This document shows, piece after piece, positions 1-8,015 of a DNA stretch of 64,000 nucleotides. Position numbers and translations under genes: made by a program. The stretch is from Sulfurifustis variabilis (lineage in GTDB: Bacteria > Pseudomonadota > Gammaproteobacteria > Acidiferrobacterales > Sulfurifustaceae), in NCBI RefSeq assembly GCF_002355415.1, contig NZ_AP014936.1:2790001-2854000 (forward strand), read 5' to 3'. The notes below the pieces were generated by a model, which saw only the letters and a list, made by a program, of their open reading frames with translations, did not search any database and was not told the origin of the DNA. Every line of letters begins with the position of its first letter. Position 1 is the stretch's first letter.

Positions 1-1
1 C

Positions 2-796
2 TTCGTGAGCCTCGAGGTGTCGCCGCACTTCGCCGATTATGCGGACGCGACCGTGCGCGAAGCGAAGCGGCTCTGGGCGGCGTTCGACCGCCCGAATGCC
101 ATGATCAAGGTGCCGGGCACGCACGCCGGCCTGACCGCCGTCCGTGCCCTGCTGCGCGATGGCGTGAACGTCAACGTGACGCTGCTGTTCGGGCTCAGCC
201 GCTACCGCGAGGTGGCGGAGTCGTTCCTTGCCGGTCTCGAGGCGCGCCTGGCCGACGGCCGCCCGGTGGATCGCGTCGCCTCCGTAGCGAGCTTTTTCCT
301 CAGCCGCATCGACACGCTCGTCGACAGGAAGCTCGACGAAATAGGGACGGCCCCGGCGCGCGCGCTGCGGGGCCGGGCGGCGATCGCGAGCGCACGGCTC
401 GCGTACCGGCACTACCGGGGCTGGACGGCCGGCGAGCGCTGGCGGCGCCTGGCCGCGGCAGGCGCGCGGGCGCAGCGGCTGCTCTGGGCCTCGACCTCTA
501 CCAAGGACCCGGCCTACGCGGACACCAAGTACGTCGAGGCGCTGATCGGTCCGGAGACGATCAACACGATGCCGCTCGGTACGCTGACGGCGTACCGGGA
601 CCACGGGCGCCCGGCACCGCGCCTGGAGGAAGACCTCCAGGGGGCGCTCGACCTGCCCGATGACCTGGCCGGGCTCGGCATCAATCTCGATCGCACCGCC
701 GAGCAGCTCGAGCGCGACGGCGTACAGAAGTTCATCGAGCCGTTCGATGCGCTGCACGCGGCGCTCGCCCGCCGCCAGCGGGAACTCCGGTCGTAA
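2..796 (+). CDS. tal: Transaldolase, 3' part (5' end outside window)
   Basis: Transaldolase moves a dihydroxyacetone unit between sedoheptulose 7-phosphate and glyceraldehyde 3-phosphate in the cytosolic non-oxidative pentose phosphate pathway. About 264 codons are visible and the reading frame is open to the left edge, so the true start lies outside. The visible part begins with the conserved segment VSLEVSPHFA and contains NAMIKVPGT, whose lysine forms the Schiff base with substrate. It also has NVNVTLLFG and the late motif TSTKDPAYADTKYVEALIG. The long C-terminal region fits the long bacterial form of about 360-370 residues. The gene ends at a TAA and faces the next gene tail to tail. Function is confident; only the N-terminus is missing. 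Confidence 0.93.
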   Translation, partial: FVSLEVSPHFADYADATVREAKRLWAAFDRPNAMIKVPGTHAGLTAVRALLRDGVNVNVTLLFGLSRYREVAESFLAGLEARLADGRPVDRVASVASFFLSRIDTLVDRKLDEIGTAPARALRGRAAIASARLAYRHYRGWTAGERWRRLAAAGARAQRLLWASTSTKDPAYADTKYVEALIGPETINTMPLGTLTAYRDHGRPAPRLEEDLQGALDLPDDLAGLGINLDRTAEQLERDGVQKFIEPFDALHAALARRQRELRS

Positions 797-870
797 TTGG
801 ATTCGAAGATCGACCGCCCGGGACCGCTGCGCGGTGGGCCGTTCCCCATGCCGCCTGCGCACTCCGAACG

Positions 871-2430
871 CTACGATCCTCCGGCGTCCGCAGACGGCTT
901 GCGCGCGCCGCTCGCGTAGAGCCGGCACGCGGTGCGCCACCGCGCCAGGCAGCGGCGCAGACCCGGAAGGCGCTCCACCTTGTGCGGATTGATCGGCTCG
1001 CAGAGGACCTCCGGCCACAACTTCTCGATGATGCGCCGGAAGAGCGTGTAACCGGGCGCCCGCCGGTGGCGGTCGTGCACGGCGAGCAGGTTGGCGAGCA
1101 CGTCACGGCAGTTGTAGGCGGCGATGATGTCGCGCCACGCCGTGTCGAACTCGAGCTGTGTCATCGCCAGCCAGTTGCCGTGCTCCTGCTCCCACTCGTA
1201 GAGCTCGATGGCCGACGTGCCGTGGAGCGGGCCCAGACCGTTCAGCCAGGCACGATTGGCCTCGATGACGAAGTCGTTGCCGCCGTATCCCTTCACGTAA
1301 GCGAGGTACCCGGGGCTCAACGGTTGCCGCGGCCGTATGAATTCCAGGTACGGGCTGCGGCCGATTTCGGCGCCGCTCCCCGTGACCGCCACCCGGCGCA
1401 GCGCGAAGTGCGCGTAGATGGCCTCCGCGTCCGCGCCGTAGTGGTCGTGCGCGAGGAAGACGTGCCGCTTGAAGAAGCTGCTGAACTCGGCGGACATGGA
1501 CGCGGCGGCGCGGATGGTTTCGTGCTCGAGCCCGAGCCGCGCGAGCAGTCGCGGCGGGATCGAGAGGTCGGCGCTGTCGTCCGCCATCCGCCCCTGGCGC
1601 ACCGTGAAGTAGACCGCGCGATGCCTGATGTCGCGCGAGGCGGCCAGCACGAGGCGGCTGTCGAGACCGGCGGTGACGGGAATCGCGAGCTCGAAGCGCT
1701 CCGCCGCCGCCAGAAGCAGACCGCGCAGCGTGGCCGCGACCCGCTCCGCCCCTTCCTCGACGCCGAGCCGCGGCAACGGCCGCTTCGGCCAGTAACGCTC
1801 CGCGCGGCCGCTCTCGAGATCCAGACAGTGGTTGGGCAGCAGATGGCGGACCTCGCGGTACGGCGTCGTATCCCCGGGCCACCAGAACTCCTGCTGCCGG
1901 CGGAACGCGTACGAGTCCATGAATCGCGCGGCCGCCTCGGAAACGCGAAAGTCGAGCAGGTCCGCGAGCAGCTTCGGCTGCGAGGCCGCCCAGCACGCGC
2001 CGCTGCGCGCGTCGATCGTGTAGAAGAGCTGACGCAGCCCGATGGCGTCGTTCAGCACGATCCGGCGTTTCCGATCGGAGGCGATCAGGGCCCAACGTCC
2101 GCCGAGCCCGGCGGTACGCGCGACGATGTCCTCGACGCGCGCGCACCCGTCGGCGAGGGAACGAAGGATCTCGACGTCCGTTCTGCCGGGAAACACCGGA
2201 TCGAGCATGAAGCCCGCGAGCGTCAGCGCGACACCCGCCCCGCTCACCCGGGTCACGCCCAGATCGGGATGGAACGTGAGCCGGACACCGCCCTCGAGCA
2301 CCATGGTGGGCCATCCCGCGACGTCGACGGGAGGGCCCAGAATGAACTGCCCGCGATGAAGAAGAGAGTCGAAGTTTCGATGCGACGTGTCGAACCGGAC
2401 GCTATAGTTATCCGCCATCAATCGGCTCAT
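871..2430 (-). CDS. Asparagine synthase-like protein
   Basis: A 519-residue protein of the asparagine-synthetase-related family. The middle carries a PP-loop ATP-pyrophosphatase signature in modified form (PVTAGLDSRLVLA around residues 250-262, versus SGGLDSS). That points to adenylate chemistry on an unknown substrate. The N-terminal half resembles the glutaminase fold of AsnB (segments GRWALIASDRKRR and NDAIGLRQLFYT), but no catalytic Cys directly follows the initiator Met, so glutamine hydrolysis is unlikely. The ATG at 2430 was chosen because a G-rich ribosome-binding stretch lies just upstream; another ATG lies at 2418. Relatives are often found in polysaccharide or peptide-modification clusters, but nothing of that kind is adjacent here. 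It is divergent from rlmI. Confidence 0.72.
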   Translation of the reverse strand: MSRLMADNYSVRFDTSHRNFDSLLHRGQFILGPPVDVAGWPTMVLEGGVRLTFHPDLGVTRVSGAGVALTLAGFMLDPVFPGRTDVEILRSLADGCARVEDIVARTAGLGGRWALIASDRKRRIVLNDAIGLRQLFYTIDARSGACWAASQPKLLADLLDFRVSEAAARFMDSYAFRRQQEFWWPGDTTPYREVRHLLPNHCLDLESGRAERYWPKRPLPRLGVEEGAERVAATLRGLLLAAAERFELAIPVTAGLDSRLVLAASRDIRHRAVYFTVRQGRMADDSADLSIPPRLLARLGLEHETIRAAASMSAEFSSFFKRHVFLAHDHYGADAEAIYAHFALRRVAVTGSGAEIGRSPYLEFIRPRQPLSPGYLAYVKGYGGNDFVIEANRAWLNGLGPLHGTSAIELYEWEQEHGNWLAMTQLEFDTAWRDIIAAYNCRDVLANLLAVHDRHRRAPGYTLFRRIIEKLWPEVLCEPINPHKVERLPGLRRCLARWRTACRLYASGARKPSADAGGS

Positions 2431-2615
2431 GGCCGACCCCCGTATGCATTGTTGTTGTCTCCCGCATGACAAGACTGTCGCCTGCCGGCGTCAATGCGGA
2501 TTTACGCGGGGATCGGTATGCCGCGCACGGACCGCGGCTGATGCCCGACGCTGTGCCGCCGGGAACGAGGCGGATTTGCGGCTATGATTAGTCCCTCTTG
2601 CCTGCGGAAAGAACG

Positions 2616-3809
2616 ATGACTCTCGCGCGTCTCCGGCTCAACAAGAATGAAGATCGGCGCATAAGGGCCGGCCACGTCTGGGTTTTCAGCAACGAGGTGA
2701 ACACGAGCGTCACCCCGCTGGCCCAGTTCGAGCCCGGTCAGCCCGTCCTGATCGAAGACGCGAATGGCCATGCGCTCGGCGCGGGGTACGTGAACCCGCA
2801 CGCCCTGATCTGCGCGCGCCTGGTGTCGCGGCACTCGGACCACCTGCTCGATCAGTCGCTCATCACGCACCGCCTCAACGTCGCGCTGAGCCTGCGCGAG
2901 CGCCTTTACGAGGCGCCTTATTACCGCCTCGTCTTCGGCGACAGCGACGGCCTTCCGGGGCTCGTCGTCGATCGCTACGGCGAACTGGTCGTCGCGCAGA
3001 TCACGACCGCGGGCATGGAGCGACTGAAGCCGGAGATCGCCGCGGCGCTCCAGAAGGTCGTCCACCCGAGCGCCCTGCTGTTCCGCAACGACAGCGCCTC
3101 GCGCGAGCTGGAAGGGTTGCCGCGGTACGTGGAGACCGCCTTCGGCGAGGTGCCCGAGAGCGTGATGCTCGAAGAACACGGCGTCCGGTTCGCCGTCTCG
3201 CCCCAGACCGGCCAGAAGACCGGCTGGTTCTACGATCAGCGGCCGAACCGCATGCGGCTTCGACACTATGTCAAGGAACTGAAGGTTCTCGATGTCTTCA
3301 GCTACCTGGGCGCGTGGGGCATCCAGGCGGCCGCGGCCGGCGCCGAGTCGGTACTGTGCATCGAAAGCTCCCAGCGCGCCGCCGAGGCGATACGCGCGAA
3401 CGCCGAGCTCAACGGCGTGGGCGCGCGCGTGTCGACGCTGCGCGCGGACGCGTTCGAGGCGCTGCGCGACCTGCGCTCCGCGCGCGAGCGTTTCGACGTC
3501 GTGGTCCTCGATCCGCCGGCGTTTATCAAGCGCAAGAAAGACGTCCGAGAGGGCACGCAGGCATACCAGCGCGTGAACCAGATGGCGATGCAGGTGCTCG
3601 CGAAAGACGGCGTGCTGGTGTCGTGCTCCTGTTCCTATCACATGCAGCGCGACGCCCTCGTGAGCGTGCTGCTGCGCACCGGCCACCACCTGGACCGTTT
3701 CCTGGAGATCGTCGAGGAAGGGCACCAGGGGCCGGACCACCCGGTGCACCCGGCTATTCCCGAGACCTCGTACCTGAAGTGCTTCTTCGCCCGCGTGCTG
3801 CCCGGCTGA
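2616..3809 (+). CDS. rlmI: 23S rRNA (cytosine-C5) methyltransferase RlmI-type
   Basis: A 397-residue class I SAM-dependent RNA methyltransferase, matching the length of RlmI (about 396), which makes m5C1962 in 23S rRNA. The N-terminal 75 residues look like a PUA RNA-binding domain (RRIRAGHVWVFSNEV). The Rossmann fold shows motif I as LDVFSYLGAWGIQAAAAGA, motif IV as VVLDPPAF, and the cysteine segment SCSCSYH. The ATG at 2616 was preferred over an upstream TTG at 2598 because a GGAAAGA sequence precedes it and the family starts near this point. It is transcribed divergently from the asparagine-synthase-like gene. It could in principle act on a neighbouring rRNA cytosine, since RlmI relatives differ in site. 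Confidence 0.9.
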   Translation: MTLARLRLNKNEDRRIRAGHVWVFSNEVNTSVTPLAQFEPGQPVLIEDANGHALGAGYVNPHALICARLVSRHSDHLLDQSLITHRLNVALSLRERLYEAPYYRLVFGDSDGLPGLVVDRYGELVVAQITTAGMERLKPEIAAALQKVVHPSALLFRNDSASRELEGLPRYVETAFGEVPESVMLEEHGVRFAVSPQTGQKTGWFYDQRPNRMRLRHYVKELKVLDVFSYLGAWGIQAAAAGAESVLCIESSQRAAEAIRANAELNGVGARVSTLRADAFEALRDLRSARERFDVVVLDPPAFIKRKKDVREGTQAYQRVNQMAMQVLAKDGVLVSCSCSYHMQRDALVSVLLRTGHHLDRFLEIVEEGHQGPDHPVHPAIPETSYLKCFFARVLPG

Positions 3810-3968
3810 CGCCCGGCGCCGCCTCTTTCCTCTCGCGCGCGACGTTCAGCAACGCTTGCTTTCGCGACCAAAGCCCGCGTCGCTCTCGCGGCTGCTCGTT
3901 CGCTGCCCGCCACTGGTCCGTCGCGATACTCCGCGCGTCCACCGCGCCGCGCCTGGCCCGTCTGGTTC

Positions 3969-3982
3969 TTGATCCGGATCAA
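3969..3982. promoter_or_regulatory. Perfect FNR/ANR-type box
   Basis: The 14-bp palindrome TTGATCCGGATCAA matches the FNR consensus TTGAT-N4-ATCAA in every fixed position. Its centre is 67 bp before the ATG of the receiver gene at 4043. A class II promoter, with the box centred about 41 bp before transcription start, would begin near 4017 and leave a 25-nt leader. That suggests activation of the receiver gene when oxygen is low. Seen directly: the palindrome and spacing. Inferred: the regulator. Confidence 0.7.
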
Positions 3983-4042
3983 TGCGAGGCCGAAGATGAT
4001 CAAGAAAATGAAAAAACTCTCGCCGGCATCTCTTTGCAACGC

Positions 4043-4468
4043 ATGGAGCGCGAGCAAATGCGAATTCTGATCGTGGATGACAACCGGGACATTGCGGAAA
4101 GTCTTTGTGTGCTGCTCGGGATGGAAGGTTACGATGCACGCGCCGCCTTCAGCGGCGAAAGCGCCCTGACGCAGGCGCGGGCATTCCAGCCGGACGTCGC
4201 GATCGTCGATCTGTTGCTTCCCGACATCGACGGGTTCGAGCTGGCCGGGCGGCTGAGGCAGGAGGCGGGTTGCAGGCACACCCGTCTCATCGCCTGCTCC
4301 GGTCACATCAGCCAGGCGACCGCCGGCCGCGCCTACGCCGCGGGAATGGATCCGTTCCTCATCAAGCCTTTCGACCCCGAGGTGTTGTTGCTGATCCTCG
4401 ACCGCGTCAACGCACTGCTGGGCGCACCGCGCCGGGAATCGGCGCACCCTCTGGCCTCGCGGCCCTGA
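4043..4468 (+). CDS. Single-domain response regulator
   Basis: A 141-residue CheY-like protein made of one receiver domain and no output domain. The acidic pair is in ILIVDDN, the phosphoacceptor Asp is in VAIVDLLLPDIDGFEL, the conserved Ser/Thr position is in LIACSGH, and the lysine is in FLIKPF. It probably acts by protein-protein contact or phosphotransfer with a hybrid kinase. A large CheB-CheR hybrid kinase elsewhere in the window (47099-51229) shares the same kind of upstream FNR box, so the two may be partners. Starts at 4043 and 4058 are both possible. The 233 bp upstream hold no other gene. Confidence 0.88.
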   Translation: MEREQMRILIVDDNRDIAESLCVLLGMEGYDARAAFSGESALTQARAFQPDVAIVDLLLPDIDGFELAGRLRQEAGCRHTRLIACSGHISQATAGRAYAAGMDPFLIKPFDPEVLLLILDRVNALLGAPRRESAHPLASRP

Positions 4469-4507
4469 ATCTTCCGCGCGGCCGGCGCCCCGCCGGGCAT
4501 CGGGCGG

Positions 4508-4991
4508 TCAGCGTCCGCCGTCCAGCCTCCTGGTCATGCGCACGGTGCGCTCCGCGACGCCCAAGGCTACGTAGAACCCGAACTCCGGCTCGTTGCCCGC
4601 CAGCACGTCGAGCTTCGATTTTGGACGCGCCGGGCGCCCGCGCGCGGGCGCCCGGCTTCGTCGACCAGGCGCCTGCCCACGCCCCGGCGCCTGTGCGCGG
4701 GAACGACGTACAGCTCGGAGATGTACGCATGGCGCTCGTCGGGTTCGTCGGGCGGCATCGGTCCGAACAGGCAGAGGTAGCCGACGACCTCGTCCGCCCC
4801 GTCGACGGCCAGCAGAAGACGCCCACCCGTATCGCGGATTCCCGACAGCAGGTAGCGGAAGTACGCCTCGACGATGGATTCGGCCGGCGGCAAGGAGGGA
4901 TCGTAGCGCCGCACCCCGGAATGCAACGCGGACACCAGCCCCTTGAGAACGGGCAGATCGGCCCGGGTGTTGAGGGACGAATCCGGATCAT
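4508..4991 (-). pseudogene. GNAT-family N-acetyltransferase gene with two frameshifts
   Basis: Three frames must be joined to read a GNAT acetyltransferase. The first begins at 4991 with the usual first strand MIRIRPSTP. The second continues with ADLPVLKGLVSAL and the acetyl-CoA loop region VVPAHRRRGVGRRL. The third ends at 4508 with LAGNEPEFGFYVALGV. The first switch falls near 4960-4968 at GCCCGGGT. The second falls within or beside a 28-bp all-GC palindrome at 4629-4656. Each switch equals the loss of one base. Either the gene is decayed or both joins are sequencing errors in self-complementary GC tracts. The substrate of the intact enzyme cannot be told. Confidence 0.75.
4629..4656. repeat. 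28-bp perfect GC-only palindrome
   Basis: A perfect self-complementary run of 28 bases composed only of G and C, beginning GCCGGGCGCC and ending with the mirror image. It lies inside the GNAT reading frame at its second frameshift. Such a hairpin favours polymerase slippage or base-calling errors, which may explain the broken frame. Confidence 0.85.
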
Positions 4992-5080
4992 CTCGGTGTC
5001 TCCGCACGGGAACCGCGCAAGCAGGGAAACTACGGGGAAGCGCCCCGGTCATCTGAGATGATCACTCCGAGGAAGCCTCC

Positions 5081-5302
5081 ATGCCACACCAGGAAGACAC
5101 GCTGCGCAGCACGAAGTATTACGCGAAGAACGAGCGCGAGCAGATTCTCCAGCAGGGCGGGGACGAGCTGGTACCCGAATCGGAAGAGACACGGCCGCCG
5201 GAAAGCGCGGAAAACCAGCGCGTGAACCGGGAGAAGCTGGGTGTGAACGAGGAACACAAGACCGAAGAGATGCAGCGGCAGCGGCGGGGAACGTTCCCCT
5301 GA
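5081..5302 (+). CDS. Small hydrophilic protein, unknown function
   Basis: A 73-residue, highly charged protein with no membrane segment or cysteine. It is rich in Glu, Gln and Arg (for example NEREQILQQGGDELVPE) and looks largely disordered. A GAGGAAG ribosome-binding sequence lies about 7 bases upstream of the ATG. The low-complexity acidic and basic composition would suit a small stress or nucleic-acid-associated protein, but that is a guess. It is divergent from the GNAT pseudogene and runs toward the Sel1 gene. Its reality rests on the start signal and on sensible amino acid composition; I do not recognise the family. Confidence 0.6.
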   Translation: MPHQEDTLRSTKYYAKNEREQILQQGGDELVPESEETRPPESAENQRVNREKLGVNEEHKTEEMQRQRRGTFP

Positions 5303-5333
5303 GCGTCCGCGCCCGCAAAAGCGGGCCCGGCGG

Positions 5334-5954
5334 TCAGAGCGCCTGCGGACCGGCCTGTTCCTCGGCGTCCTTCTTGAGCTCTGCGAGCTCTTCCTCGGAG
5401 AGGTGTTCCGCCGCCTCGTCGCGGATACGGGCGGCGGTCTCCGCTTCGTCTTCGACGAGGTTGTTGTGCGCCATGGTCGCCCAGCGGTAGGCGGCGGCGT
5501 AGTCCTGCTCCAGGCCCTTCCCTTGCAGGTACATCTCGGCGAGCGCGAGCTGCCCCTCGCCCTGATCCTGTTCCGCGGCGAGGCGGTACCACTTTGCCGC
5601 CTTCGTCGGATCGGGGGCGGTCCCGATGCCATCGCGGTACATCTTCGCGACCTCGAGCTGCGCCTCGGGGAGTCCCTTCTTGAACCGGGCGCGCCGGATG
5701 TCGGGCTTCGCGGCGCGAAGGAAGAAGTCGAGCGCTTTCGCGGGGTCCCGGGCCACGCCTTTGCCGTCGCGATAAAACTCGGCGAGCTGGCGCGCCGCGC
5801 GGAGGTCGCCGCGCCGCGCCTCCTTCTTCATGATCTCGATCGCGGCGGGGTAGTCTTCGGCCGCCAGCGCCTCGTCCGCGGACGAGTACTTCGCGTCCTG
5901 GCCCCAGGCCGCGTTCGAAAGAAACACCAGGAGTACGATCGCCGCTCTGTTCAT
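5334..5954 (-). CDS. Periplasmic Sel1-repeat protein
   Basis: A 206-residue protein with an N-terminal signal peptide (AIVLLVFLSNAAWG, cleavage near residue 19). Several Sel1-like (TPR-related) helical repeats follow, such as AARQLAEFYRDGKGVARDPA, VAKMYRDGIGTAPDPTKAA and LALAEMYLQGKGLEQDYAAA. Sel1 repeats usually form protein-protein scaffolds. The C-terminus is a charged helix (EHLSEEELAELKKDAEE). The ATG at 5954 follows GAGGAACCGGA, a good ribosome-binding site. The gene lies between the small ORF at 5081 and dcd. The binding partner is unknown. Confidence 0.82.
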   Translation of the reverse strand: MNRAAIVLLVFLSNAAWGQDAKYSSADEALAAEDYPAAIEIMKKEARRGDLRAARQLAEFYRDGKGVARDPAKALDFFLRAAKPDIRRARFKKGLPEAQLEVAKMYRDGIGTAPDPTKAAKWYRLAAEQDQGEGQLALAEMYLQGKGLEQDYAAAYRWATMAHNNLVEDEAETAARIRDEAAEHLSEEELAELKKDAEEQAGPQAL

Positions 5955-6013
5955 TCCGGTTCCTCGCATCCCGAGTAGAGGCGCGCGCCAGACCCAAGTT
6001 CCGCCCCGGCCGG

Positions 6014-6580
6014 TCAGATCTTGGGCAGCGTGACGCCCTGCTGGCCCTGGTACTTCCCGCCGCGGTCCTTGTACGAGGTCTCGCACACTTCGTCGGCCTC
6101 GAGAAAGATCACCTGCGCCACCCCTTCGTTCGCGTAGATCCGCGCGGGGAGCGGCGTGGTGTTCGAGAACTCCAGGGTGACGTGCCCTTCCCACTCCGGT
6201 TCGAGCGGCGTCACGTTGACGATGATGCCGCAGCGCGCGTAGGTGCTCTTGCCCAGGCAGATGGTGAGCACGTTGCGCGGGATGCGGAAATACTCGACGG
6301 TTCGCGCGAGCGCGAAGGAGTTGGGCGGGATGATGCACACCTCGCCCTTGAAGTCGACGAAGCTGTTCGCCGCAAAATGCTTGGGATCGACGATCGCGGC
6401 GTTGATGTTGGTGAAGATCTTGAATTCGTCCGAGCAGCGGATGTCGTAGCCGTAGCTCGAGGTGCCGTAGGAGACGATCGGCCCGTTCCCGTTGCGCTTC
6501 ACCTGCCCGGGCTCGAACGGCTCGATCATGCGGTGGGATTCCGCCATGCGGCGGATCCACTTGTCGGATTTGATGCTCAT
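6014..6580 (-). CDS. dcd: dCTP deaminase
   Basis: Deaminates dCTP to dUTP, the first step of the main route to dTMP in enteric bacteria. The 188-residue length matches the family. Conserved segments include [13 protein letters not shown] near the N-terminus, [10 protein letters not shown], the catalytic Glu region [16 protein letters not shown] and the C-terminal [12 protein letters not shown] that closes over the nucleotide. It lies 177 bp downstream of apbC on the same strand, a neighbour pairing often seen in Gammaproteobacteria together with metG. The function is secure. Confidence 0.95.
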   Translation of the reverse strand: MSIKSDKWIRRMAESHRMIEPFEPGQVKRNGNGPIVSYGTSSYGYDIRCSDEFKIFTNINAAIVDPKHFAANSFVDFKGEVCIIPPNSFALARTVEYFRIPRNVLTICLGKSTYARCGIIVNVTPLEPEWEGHVTLEFSNTTPLPARIYANEGVAQVIFLEADEVCETSYKDRGGKYQGQQGVTLPKI

Positions 6581-6757
6581 TCGGGCGCTGTACCGCCAAG
6601 GGACGCTGGAGACGCGGGGAATTCTACCAGAAAAGATGCGATTTCCCGGCCGTCCGGCGGAGGGGCGGACAGGGGGAGCCGGAAGCGGGGGACCGAGCGC
6701 CGCGCCGCTCGTCCGTGTCGCTGTCCGGGCCCGGGCGGTCCAACCCGCCCGCTCTCG

Positions 6758-7849
6758 CTAGGTGTTCTGGATGACGATGCTCGGGAACTTCGCCGCGTAG
6801 TCCTTCTTCTGCAGCGACAGCCTCGCGGCCACCCGGCGGGCGATCTCCCGGTAAAGCTGCGAGATGCGGCAGTCCGGGTCGGCCACGACGGTCGGCTTGC
6901 CGCTGTCGGTCTCCTCGCGGATGCGCCGGTCGAGCGGAAGGGCACCGAGAAAGTCGACGTCGTTCTCCTCGGCCATGCGCCGGCCGCCGCCTTCCGAGAA
7001 GATGTGGTCCTCGTGGCCGCACTTCGGGCAGATGTAGATGCTCATGTTCTCGACGATGCCGAGCACCGGGATCTCCACCTTCTCGAACATCTTGAGGCCC
7101 TTGCGGGCGTCGAGGAGCGCGATGTCCTGCGGCGTCGTCACGATCACCGCGCCGGTGACGGGGACTTTCTGTGCGAGCGTGAGCTGCGTGTCGCCGGTGC
7201 CGGGCGGCAGGTCGACGATGAGGTAGTCGAGGTCCTTCCAGTTGGTGTCGCGCAGCAGCTGCTCGAGCGCCTGGGTCACCATCGGGCCGCGCCAGATCAT
7301 CGGTGTCTCCTCGTCGATGAGGAAGCCGATGGACATGGCCTGGAGGTGGTAGCTGTGGATCGGCTCGAGGCTCTTGCCGTCCTTCGACTCGGGTTTCATT
7401 TTCACGCCGAGCATGCGCGGCTGCGAGGGGCCGTAGATGTCCGCGTCGAGGATGCCGACGTTCGCGCCCTCGACCGAGAGCGCGAGCGCGAGGTTCACGG
7501 AAACCGTCGATTTGCCGACGCCGCCCTTGCCCGAGGCGACGGCGATGATGTTCTTGATACCGGGGATGGGCTTCACGCCCTTCTGGACGCTGTGCGAGAC
7601 GATGCTCGCTGCGATGTTGATCGCGACGTCCTTGACCCCTTCGATCGCGGCAACCTTCTCCTTCAGCTTGGCCGCGAGCTCGTCCTTCCAGCCCTTGGCC
7701 GGGTAGCCCAGCTGGACGTCGACGGTCACCTTGCCGCCGTCCACGGTGATCTTCTTCACCGCCTTGGCCGTGACCAGGTCCTGTTCCAGGTACGGGTCGA
7801 TGACCTGCTTGAGCGCGGTCTCGACCTGCAGCTGCGACAGCTCTGCCAT
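6758..7849 (-). CDS. apbC: Iron-sulfur carrier ATPase ApbC/Mrp
   Basis: A 363-residue P-loop NTPase of the Mrp/ApbC/NBP35 family that carries [4Fe-4S] clusters to apoproteins in the cytosol. An N-terminal DUF59/MIP18-like domain (residues about 1-85) precedes the deviant Walker A GKGGVGKST near residue 108. Also visible are the switch segment LDADIYGPSQPRMLG, the Walker B region LIVDLPPGTGDTQL and the cluster-binding pair CPKCG. The gene is divergent from metG with 166 bp between the starts, the arrangement commonly found in proteobacteria. A DUF59-fused form is typical of this family. Confidence 0.95.
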   Translation of the reverse strand: MAELSQLQVETALKQVIDPYLEQDLVTAKAVKKITVDGGKVTVDVQLGYPAKGWKDELAAKLKEKVAAIEGVKDVAINIAASIVSHSVQKGVKPIPGIKNIIAVASGKGGVGKSTVSVNLALALSVEGANVGILDADIYGPSQPRMLGVKMKPESKDGKSLEPIHSYHLQAMSIGFLIDEETPMIWRGPMVTQALEQLLRDTNWKDLDYLIVDLPPGTGDTQLTLAQKVPVTGAVIVTTPQDIALLDARKGLKMFEKVEIPVLGIVENMSIYICPKCGHEDHIFSEGGGRRMAEENDVDFLGALPLDRRIREETDSGKPTVVADPDCRISQLYREIARRVAARLSLQKKDYAAKFPSIVIQNT

Positions 7850-8015
7850 CGAAAAACTCTCCGGAGATTTGCGTCTGAAGGGGGCGACATGCTACACCGG
7901 GGCCCCGAAAATGTCATGATTCCGAGGCGACTTCGCCGCTTCTTTCCCTTATGATCGCTAAGGATGAAGCGCCGCCCACGAAGGCGGCGCCCGCGTTTCG
8001 TCGATACCCGATCGC

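Noticed and set aside
982-2469. A 495-codon open frame on the strand opposite the asparagine-synthase-like gene
   Set aside because: Its composition is Arg/Val/Glu-rich with no motif, as expected from the complement of GC-rich codons; the minus-strand protein has clear family motifs.
4407-5052. Either of two open frames as an intact acetyltransferase
   Set aside because: Each holds only part of the GNAT domain; the N-terminal strand, CoA loop and C-terminal strands lie in three different frames.
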